The position numbers were made by a program, and so were the translations under genes. A DNA stretch of 20,199 bases from a virus. Within the stretch, counting starts at the first letter, position 1. Every line of letters starts with the position of its first letter. The stretch lies in IMG/VR virus record IMGVR_UViG_3300028548_000520, positions 1 to 20,199 of that record, one strand, 5' to 3'. The notes under the pieces are model-generated. The model was not told the DNA's origin. It did not search any database and worked only from the letters and a program-made list of their open reading frames with translations. Of this stretch, positions 8,595 through 14,749 are shown piece after piece.

Positions 8595-11500
8595 ATGTCT
8601 GTTAATTACACTGATGAATACTCTTACTTGTTTAAAGACAACGAGCAAGAAATATTAACTAATAATAATTTAGAATTAACGGAAGAAGAGGAAGAACAAA
8701 AAAGAAAAGAAGAAGAAGAAGAAGAAAATAAAACTCAAACGTACAACGATTCTTACTCTTATTTATTTAATGAAGATAACAACGAAAGTTTACAGGCTTT
8801 TAATATGCAAGCTTCAACTGATGAAAAAGTTGACGCAGAAAAAGAACCTTCGTTTGCTCGTAAATTTGATTATGGTTTAGAGCAAGAACAAACAATACTA
8901 GGTAACCTTGCACAATCTTTTGTAGCAGGAGCTAAGGCACTTACTCGCTCAGGTCTTTCTTTTGAAAAAGCTTTAAGAGAGTCTGAAAGACAAAGACAGG
9001 AAGATATATTTGAAGAATACCCTGAGTTTAAAAACAGACCAGAGGATGCTGCTGTTACGACAGGAAGGATAGCACAAGCTTTAGTTGATCCTATACCTTG
9101 GCTCGTTCCTTGGACTAAAATTGCTCAAGTCGGTAGGGCAGCTACTGTGACTGCAGGTGCAGGATTTGCTGTAGGAGATGTTGCCTTACGAGAAAAAGTA
9201 TTATATGGTAGGGTAGACCCCTCTAGTGTTTTAATGGCAGGTGTGTTTGGAGCAGGTGCAACATATGGTGCAGATGTAATAGCCCGTAGATTTACAAATA
9301 AAAATACAATTAAAGAAATTGATTTTGTAGATGAAACAGGGACTACTAAAACTTTGGCTAGTAAAATAAAAGATGAGCCTGAATTTACTGCTAATGCTGC
9401 TGAAATAGATGCTGTTGAAGAAGTAGGTAACGCTAGATTAAAAAAAGAAATGAATAGTATTTTGGATGATGGTCCAGAAAACTCAGAATTTCTTTTAAGT
9501 GCTACAGCAAAAATAAAAGCTTATGAAGAGTTAGATACTGCTGCAAAAATAACATCTAAATTGAAAGAGTTTAAAAATGTAGGTGTTAATATAACAAGAA
9601 AAGAACTAGAACGTCAAGCAACAGTATTAAAAATAGAAGCTAAGAAAGCAAAATTAAGTATTAGCTCTCAAACACAAAGGTTAATGGGCAATATAGATGA
9701 TGGTGTTGCTAAAAACTTAGAAGACCTTGAGACTATAGGTACAAAAATTACATTAAGTGATGGGTTTATTAGAAAATTTGTTTATGAAGCAACTCGTCCA
9801 ATTTTTGGAGGAGCTAGTGGGGCTATTGCCTATTCTTACATGGGAGAGGAAGATGATACTGCTCTTATGTGGACTATAATAGGAGGAAGCGCAGCGTTAG
9901 GTTTCTGGCAAGGCAGGGTTCAACGTAGTAAGTTTTTAACTAAACCTCAAAAAGAAGTTATAAAAGATGTATTATATCAAGAAGCTAGTCTTACTAGAAA
10001 TACATGGACTAAAATAAATACTGCCGGTTCACATGCTGAAAGATTAAATGCTTGGGGAGGATCGTCTGCAATGGTTAGTAAGCTTATGTATAAACAACAA
10101 GGAGCTTCTCTTACAGGAAGAGTCAACATGCCTGTAGAGTCTAGGTCAACAGATAAAAAAGTTAAGTTATTTAATTTTATACACAACAAAGTTTTAAATG
10201 ATGTTCCTCCAAACATGCGTGAGGACTTAGGTAAATTACGAAATGGCTTTGTTTCACTAGATGAATTAGCTAAAAAATATAATGCTTCAGAGTTAGAAAT
10301 TTTAAAAAATTCTTCTGTTAAAATTAAAGAGTTTACAAATTCTTTAGGCGAAGCTGTAAGTGGAGTAGGTATAAAGTATAAAGAACTAGAAAACTATGGT
10401 CTTACTCAAATGTGGGATTGGGGAAAAATAGGAGCAGACAGCGATAAATTTAGTTACCTTTTAAAAAATGCATGGGCTGTTCAAAAATATAAATTAGACC
10501 CTACAGATATTAAAGGAATTGAAGCCTCTATTAAAAGCGGAGGAAAACAATTTGAAGATGAAGTTAATCAAGTAGCTATAGGGTTAAGTGGGCAAAGAGC
10601 AACAAGCGTATTTGATGCAGATGGTAATTTTGTTTTACCTCTTGTTAAAAACTATGAAAAAAGCAGGGTTATTACAGATCAGAACTCACGAAAAATGTTA
10701 CAAGAATTTATTGTTAATGACCCACAACAAACTTTAGCTCATCTTGTAGTGCAAACTGTTCCTAGTTTAGAGTTTGCTAGAACTTGGGGAGCAAATGGTG
10801 AGTTATTACGTACTGTTAGAAGAGACATACATAACAAATACAACGCAATAAACAAAGGAAGAAATGTTGATAAGTTAAAACAAAAAGAATTACAACATAT
10901 TAATGACAGTATGAATGCTTTTTTTGGCTTGTATGGAAATAGATTAACAAACGAAACAGGACATGTGATGATGGCAGGATTAACTGCATTAGGTAATAGT
11001 ACAATGTTAACTCGTGTTTCTGTGCCTAGTATTGGTGACCTTATACAACCATTACAAAATAGCGGTTTTATGCCAGTAATAAAATCTTACGCAAGTGCTG
11101 CTAAATCTATTAAATTACTAGGAGGAAAACAAGATAGTTTTTCTGTAGAGGGTTTAGGTATAGCACATCTAAATGTTTTAGACAGTGAATTAAAAGCTAT
11201 AAATTTTGGATTAGACCCTGCTAATAAAATAGGTCAAAAAATAGGAGCTTGGAATGAGTTCTTTTTTAAAATAGTAGGACTTAAAAAAATTACTGAACTA
11301 GCAAAAGCAAGAGCGTATGATGCAGGAGTTTATCGTGCGTATGCTATTTCTAAAAAAGTTACTAGTGGTAAAAAAATATCTGAAAGTTTACAAGATGAAA
11401 TAAACGCTTTAAGTTTAAGTACAGAAGACATGCGTAAAATTGCTAGTTTTAAAAACACTCGTTTAGCATATGATAATAAAGAAACTAAAAAAGCTTTACA

Positions 11501-12239
11501 CATTGCAGGTTTTAATTCAGCAGAAAGAGATGCTATCACTCCTACAGTAGGGAATCGTTTACTTTTTGCACAGTCTAATAATCCTTTGGTAAGATCATTA
11601 GGGCAATTCTTGTCGTGGGCACAGGCTAAAACTTCACAAACAAATGCTTTAATTACTAGAATTGAAGATGGTGATGCTGCTTTAGCACTTAGAATGTTAG
11701 CTGCCTTATCTATTTATGGAGGTGTTAGAGAGCTACAGATAGCAATGAGTCCTTCAAAATATTATGATGAGGAAAAAAATGTTCCTGAACGAGGCTCGTT
11801 TAAATATATAACTGAAGCAATGCGGTTGTCAGGAAACATAATGCCTTTTCAACTAGACAAAGCACTTTCTTTGGTAACTGGTGCAGGTGCATCTGAAGGT
11901 CTTGGTGGAGCTATTCCGTCTTTAGGATTGGTTGAAGATTTTATAAAGTTTGTACCCAATACAGCAGCTAATGTATGGGTAGAAGGCGATGGACTAGGTG
12001 TAGTAGCAGATACAATGGACCTTGTGCCTTTTGGTAAAGATTTAAAAAATATTTTATCTGAAGACAAGTTAGGTATTATAAATATCGAAGACGCTCCCCG
12101 AGGAAGAAGGAAGCGTTCAAACAGAAGAGGGTTTGCAGAAGGACACGAGGTTACAGATGTTCCGTATGTAAAAGAAAATCCCGAAGAAAGAATTAATCCT
12201 AGAACAGGCGAGCCTTACACAGCTATTTATAAAAGATAA
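8595..12239 (+). CDS. Very large putative ejected internal virion protein
   Basis: 1214 residues, the longest gene here. The ATG follows the previous stop by three bases with no clear Shine-Dalgarno sequence, suggesting coupling to the gene before. The N-terminus has a duplicated Y-S-Y-L-F motif (residues 9-13 and 54-58) separated by a Glu-rich run. Hydrophobic or glycine-rich stretches lie near 183-225 and 403-437 (GGASGAIAYSYM and WTIIGGSAALGFW), either of which could insert in a membrane. Most of the remainder is helical. Residues 988-1056 (LLFAQSNNPLVRSLGQFLSW onward) are the kind of conserved C-terminal region I associate with large phage core proteins. The end is basic (RRKRSNRRG) and finishes with NPRTGEPYTAIYKR. 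By size, order and composition it resembles the large core protein that follows DNA into the host, as T7 gp16 does; no enzymatic motif was seen. Confidence 0.7.
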   Translation: MSVNYTDEYSYLFKDNEQEILTNNNLELTEEEEEQKRKEEEEEENKTQTYNDSYSYLFNEDNNESLQAFNMQASTDEKVDAEKEPSFARKFDYGLEQEQTILGNLAQSFVAGAKALTRSGLSFEKALRESERQRQEDIFEEYPEFKNRPEDAAVTTGRIAQALVDPIPWLVPWTKIAQVGRAATVTAGAGFAVGDVALREKVLYGRVDPSSVLMAGVFGAGATYGADVIARRFTNKNTIKEIDFVDETGTTKTLASKIKDEPEFTANAAEIDAVEEVGNARLKKEMNSILDDGPENSEFLLSATAKIKAYEELDTAAKITSKLKEFKNVGVNITRKELERQATVLKIEAKKAKLSISSQTQRLMGNIDDGVAKNLEDLETIGTKITLSDGFIRKFVYEATRPIFGGASGAIAYSYMGEEDDTALMWTIIGGSAALGFWQGRVQRSKFLTKPQKEVIKDVLYQEASLTRNTWTKINTAGSHAERLNAWGGSSAMVSKLMYKQQGASLTGRVNMPVESRSTDKKVKLFNFIHNKVLNDVPPNMREDLGKLRNGFVSLDELAKKYNASELEILKNSSVKIKEFTNSLGEAVSGVGIKYKELENYGLTQMWDWGKIGADSDKFSYLLKNAWAVQKYKLDPTDIKGIEASIKSGGKQFEDEVNQVAIGLSGQRATSVFDADGNFVLPLVKNYEKSRVITDQNSRKMLQEFIVNDPQQTLAHLVVQTVPSLEFARTWGANGELLRTVRRDIHNKYNAINKGRNVDKLKQKELQHINDSMNAFFGLYGNRLTNETGHVMMAGLTALGNSTMLTRVSVPSIGDLIQPLQNSGFMPVIKSYASAAKSIKLLGGKQDSFSVEGLGIAHLNVLDSELKAINFGLDPANKIGQKIGAWNEFFFKIVGLKKITELAKARAYDAGVYRAYAISKKVTSGKKISESLQDEINALSLSTEDMRKIASFKNTRLAYDNKETKKALHIAGFNSAERDAITPTVGNRLLFAQSNNPLVRSLGQFLSWAQAKTSQTNALITRIEDGDAALALRMLAALSIYGGVRELQIAMSPSKYYDEEKNVPERGSFKYITEAMRLSGNIMPFQLDKALSLVTGAGASEGLGGAIPSLGLVEDFIKFVPNTAANVWVEGDGLGVVADTMDLVPFGKDLKNILSEDKLGIINIEDAPRGRRKRSNRRGFAEGHEVTDVPYVKENPEERINPRTGEPYTAIYKR

Positions 12240-12697
12240 TGTACAATCACTTCCTAGAACACCTTGAACTTAGAGAAGGTAACGTAGAGTACGTTTATCT
12301 TGACAGTCTAGGCAAGCTTACATGTGGTGTAGGACATCTTTTAACTCAAGACGAATGTAGTTTATATTATATAGACCAAGTTATTGATAAAGAAATAAGA
12401 AATCAATGGTTAAAAGAAGACGCACAAAAAGCATGGGATGCTGCAGCACAACAAATTCAAGACCTAAGCATAGAGGATACAGGATTTATAATTGCACTAG
12501 GCTCAGTAAACTTTCAACTAGGCACACGATGGATGAATAAATTTCCGTCAGCTTACAAAGCCCTGTCTAGTAAAGACTACGATGAAGCAATTCGTCAAGT
12601 ATCTACAGGCTCTGGTAAAGACGGACAATCTAAATGGAAAGAACAAACACCAGTTAGAGTAGAAGATTTCGTAGGCGCTATTAAAAATTTAACTTGA
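12239..12697 (+). CDS. T4-type endolysin (muramidase, GH24)
   Basis: 152 residues. It cleaves the glycan chains of peptidoglycan at the end of infection. The catalytic triad is plain: Glu13 in LELREG, Asp22 in YLDSLGK and Thr28 in LTCGVGHLL. Spacing (9 and 6 residues) equals Glu11/Asp20/Thr26 of T4 lysozyme. VNFQLGTRW at about residue 99 and KWKEQTPVRVEDFV near the end match the conserved C-terminal lobe. Length is close to T4 lysozyme (164). There is no signal peptide or anchor at the N-terminus, so export through a holin is expected, and a holin-like gene lies 172 bases downstream. The ATG overlaps the stop of the preceding gene as TAATG. Confidence 0.93.
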   Translation: MYNHFLEHLELREGNVEYVYLDSLGKLTCGVGHLLTQDECSLYYIDQVIDKEIRNQWLKEDAQKAWDAAAQQIQDLSIEDTGFIIALGSVNFQLGTRWMNKFPSAYKALSSKDYDEAIRQVSTGSGKDGQSKWKEQTPVRVEDFVGAIKNLT

Positions 12698-12721
12698 CAA
12701 AATTACACAGGGGAGTATAAT
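12694..12721 (+). promoter_or_regulatory. Perfect-consensus sigma-70-type promoter between endolysin and holin
   Basis: TTGACA at 12694-12699 and TATAAT at 12716-12721 are both exact consensus hexamers, 16 bases apart. The -35 box overlaps the endolysin stop codon and the -10 box overlaps the start codon of the 50-residue gene (ATG at 12720). Transcription would begin near 12728, inside that gene, so its main product would be the holin-like gene at 12869 and what follows. There is no extended -10 TG. Confidence 0.5.
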
Positions 12722-12872
12722 GATATTATATCTAGAAGATCAATTAGAAGCATGTTACAGACAATACTGTTTACATCAAGTAAGACAAGACATGCCCTTT
12801 ATGACTTTAGATAATTTTAGAGATATGTTTGAAGATTTAATGGAAGTAATATATAAGGACGAAGAAGTATGA
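12720..12872 (+). CDS. 50-residue acidic phage protein, unknown function
   Basis: ATG at 12720 with GGGGAG five to ten bases upstream; it ends by a 4-base ATGA overlap with the holin-like gene. The sequence begins MILYLEDQLEACYRQYC and ends DLMEVIYKDEEV. It has two Cys (12 and 17), is helical and acidic, and has no membrane segment. I recall short proteins of this look (E-x-Q-L-E-A-C-Y-R, then F-R-D-[ML]-[FY]-E-x-L-M-E) near lysis genes in marine phages, without known function. The 4-base overlap suggests coupled translation with the holin; a regulatory or antiholin role is speculation. Confidence 0.7.
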   Translation: MILYLEDQLEACYRQYCLHQVRQDMPFMTLDNFRDMFEDLMEVIYKDEEV

Positions 12873-13348
12873 AACTAGGTGGAATATTAACAAGTGTAAT
12901 TGGGGCTGTTGCTCCTACGCTAGGTACTGCTTTAGGTGGACCAATGGGTGGAATGGCTGCGAAAATGATAGCCGAAGTGTTGGGTGTTCCTAACACACCA
13001 AAAGCTATAGAAAAAGCTATGGCTGAAGCAACCCCTGAACAAATGTTAGAGCTTAAAAAAACTGAACAAGCTTTTGAATTACAAATGAAAGAGCTTGAAG
13101 TAGATGTGTTTGCGTTAGAAACAGCAGACATACAAGATGCGAGAGGAAAGTTTAGTAAAGACTGGACTGCTCGTATTATAGGTGTTCTTGTTGTGGGTGG
13201 ATTTATGGGTTATATATTTTTAGTGACTCTTCAACCTCCAGAACAGAACTCAGAAGCATTAATCAATCTAGTACTAGGTTACTTAGGTGGTCTAGCTAGT
13301 GCAATTATAAGTTTTTATTTTGGGGCATCACACAAACAAGACTCATGA
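12869..13348 (+). CDS. Holin-like membrane protein
   Basis: 159 residues. A glycine/alanine-rich hydrophobic N-terminus (residues 1-39, with GTALGGPMGGMAAK) is followed by an amphipathic helical section. Two clear transmembrane helices lie at about 101-121 (IIGVLVVGGFMGYIFLVTL) and 131-152 (LINLVLGYLGGLASAIISFY), ending in the FGAS-basic tail common in phage holins. The overall pattern (LGG-rich start, ATPEQ-x-x-x-LKK, D-A-R before the membrane helices) is that of the three-helix holin family found in gene transfer agents and many proteobacterial phages. It would form the inner-membrane lesions that release the downstream-acting endolysin. It starts within the ATGA overlap with the 50-residue gene and ends in an ATGA overlap with the next gene. 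Confidence 0.75.
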   Translation: MKLGGILTSVIGAVAPTLGTALGGPMGGMAAKMIAEVLGVPNTPKAIEKAMAEATPEQMLELKKTEQAFELQMKELEVDVFALETADIQDARGKFSKDWTARIIGVLVVGGFMGYIFLVTLQPPEQNSEALINLVLGYLGGLASAIISFYFGASHKQDS

Positions 13349-13545
13349 AAAAGGAAAACACATTAAAAGACGTAATCAAAAACGGAAGATGGAATTGGTT
13401 CGGAATAGAAGAAGAACCAGAAGAAGAGCCAATATCAAGTAATTGCTATAAAGGATTATTTTGGGACATGGACACAATGGAGTTCCTTAGATGGAACGAA
13501 TTAAAAAAGGAAGGAAAATCAACTGAAAGGAAAAGCACAGAGTAG
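13345..13545 (+). CDS. 66-residue hypothetical protein of the lysis block
   Basis: The ATG at 13345 overlaps the holin stop (ATGA). The sequence starts MKKENTLKDVIKNGRWNWFG, has an acidic run (EEEPEEEP) in the middle, then FWDMDTMEFLRWNELKKEG and a charged Ser/Lys/Glu tail. Trp is unusually frequent (four in 66). There is no membrane segment, and no family recognised. Near its 3' end lies A-AAA-AAG followed by AAGGAAGG, which may serve as the ribosome binding site of a short frame beginning at 13523. Confidence 0.6.
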   Translation: MKKENTLKDVIKNGRWNWFGIEEEPEEEPISSNCYKGLFWDMDTMEFLRWNELKKEGKSTERKSTE

Positions 13546-13612
13546 CCTCTGCGTTTTATGTATTGTTGGTTGGACGTATTTGGTAGGTTCGGGATACTAC
13601 TACTACTTCTAA
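13523..13612 (+). CDS. Possible 29-residue membrane peptide with CTG start
   Basis: The open frame reads LKGKAQSSLCVLCIVGWTYL and then VGSGYYYYF before TAA at 13610. It is a basic start, one hydrophobic helix and an aromatic end, quite unlike random frame reading in this AT-rich DNA. No ATG, GTG or TTG precedes the helix; the first plausible start is CTG at 13523, with AAGGAAGG about eight bases upstream. It overlaps the end of the 66-residue gene. It could instead be reached by a +1 shift from that gene, or be untranslated. Confidence 0.3.
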   Translation: MKGKAQSSLCVLCIVGWTYLVGSGYYYYF

Positions 13613-13658
13613 TCACTACTTAGACTAGAAAAGCAAGACCCTAAAGAGAGCTATTGTT

Positions 13659-13674
13659 AGTTCTACGGGGAACT
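13659..13674 (+). promoter_or_regulatory. Short inverted repeat in the intergenic gap before the secreted cassette
   Basis: AGTTC and GAACT form a 5-bp stem around a six-base loop, followed by TGTAAT. TTGTTA (13654) and TGTAAT (13675) could also be read as a weak promoter, though 15 bases apart. The gap from 13613 to 13696 is the longest clear non-coding stretch in the window. The function of this site is not established. Confidence 0.2.
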
Positions 13675-13696
13675 TGTAATTAAAAATTGGAGAGTT

Positions 13697-14749
13697 ATGA
13701 AAAAATTATTAGGCACAATAGTTTTAGGTTTATTAAGCATGTCTGCATTTACTGTAGAACAAACAGGTACAGGGTGTGCTAATGGTACACAATATTGTGA
13801 GAACAATACGTTAGATACTACTAACGAAACAACTACAACTAATACCAATACAAATAATAATACCAATACGAATACCAATACAAACAATAATACAAACGTC
13901 AATACTAATACAAATAATAATACAAATGTAAACAGCAATACTAACGCTAATACAAATGTAAATAATAATACGAGTACTAATAGCAATACCAATGCTAATA
14001 CAAATGTAAACAGTAATACTTCGGATGCAACTTCTAACAATACAAACTCTAATACAAATGTTAATAGTTCTACCAGTACCAACAACTCGACAGTTAATCA
14101 AACTGTAAACAATACAAGTAGCAATACAAACAATAACAATTCCGTATCCTCAAATACAAACAGCAACACCAATACAAATAACTCTACCTCCGATTCCAAT
14201 GTCAAAAGTAATAACACGAATAGTAATACCAATAACAACAATTCTGTATCTGATAGTACTAATCGAAATATTAATGAGTCTAACTCTACCCAAACTGTAA
14301 ATCAAAACGTAACTACAAAAGCTCCTCCTGCTAGTGCTATTGCACCAAGCATCATGAGTTACTCGCAAGACCTTTGTACTGTTGGACGTTCAGGAGCTTA
14401 TCAAGGACAAGTCTTTGGTTTTTCTACAGGTGGTACAGTTATTGACCAGAACTGTGAGCGTTTAAAACTTTCCAAGTATTTATATGATACAGGCATGAAG
14501 GTTGCTAGTGTATCTATCTTATGTCAAGACTCCAGAGTTTTTCAAGCTATGGAAATGGCAGGAACTCCTTGTCCTTGGATGGGTAAAGTTGGTAAAGAAG
14601 CATCCTTAGGTTGGAAAGCTAACAAAGAAGAAAGACCTGACTTTGAAAAAGTTAAAAAGAAATATGTAAAGTCTTGTAAACGTACAAGAAATACAAAGGG
14701 TAAATTAAAATCAAAGAGTACATGTGTTAAAGAATTTATTAATAGCTAG
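13697..14749 (+). CDS. Secreted Asn/Thr-rich repeat protein with Cys-containing C-terminal domain
   Basis: 350 residues, with GGAG seven bases before the ATG. Residues 1-18 are a Sec-type signal peptide (MKKLLGTIVLGLLSMSAF), so the protein should leave the cytoplasm. Residues 36-207 are low complexity: Asn at nearly every second position alternating with Thr, Ser or Val (NTNVNSNTNANTNVNN). Residues 208-350 form a conserved-looking domain with six Cys (227, 253, 276, 292, 327, 343), including DLCTVGRSGAYQGQVFGFS and NCERLKLSKYLYDTGMKVAS, ending in a Lys-rich tail. I recall this C-terminal domain from uncharacterised marine phage proteins. The function is unknown. Its 3' end overlaps the next secreted protein by 26 bases. 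Confidence 0.8.
   Translation: MKKLLGTIVLGLLSMSAFTVEQTGTGCANGTQYCENNTLDTTNETTTTNTNTNNNTNTNTNTNNNTNVNTNTNNNTNVNSNTNANTNVNNNTSTNSNTNANTNVNSNTSDATSNNTNSNTNVNSSTSTNNSTVNQTVNNTSSNTNNNNSVSSNTNSNTNTNNSTSDSNVKSNNTNSNTNNNNSVSDSTNRNINESNSTQTVNQNVTTKAPPASAIAPSIMSYSQDLCTVGRSGAYQGQVFGFSTGGTVIDQNCERLKLSKYLYDTGMKVASVSILCQDSRVFQAMEMAGTPCPWMGKVGKEASLGWKANKEERPDFEKVKKKYVKSCKRTRNTKGKLKSKSTCVKEFINS
13802..14317 (+). repeat. AAT-ACN low-complexity coding repeat
   Basis: About 170 codons of imperfect AAT-ACA / AAT-ACC / AAT-AAT repeats encode the alternating Asn tract. Units of about 10-14 residues around NTNVN recur, for example near 13895, 13923, 13955 and 14003. The tract is poor in G and slippage-prone. Confidence 0.8.

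Noticed and set aside
13501-13526. A-AAA-AAG heptamer as a dnaX-like -1 programmed frameshift
   Set aside because: The -1 frame meets a stop after five codons and there is no clear downstream stem, so a productive -1 shift is unlikely.
13663-14101. Minus-strand frames full of Leu/Val/Phe or Ile/Cys opposite the Asn repeat, resembling membrane proteins
   Set aside because: The hydrophobic appearance is what the AAT-ACN repeat gives when read on the other strand; there is no start signal.
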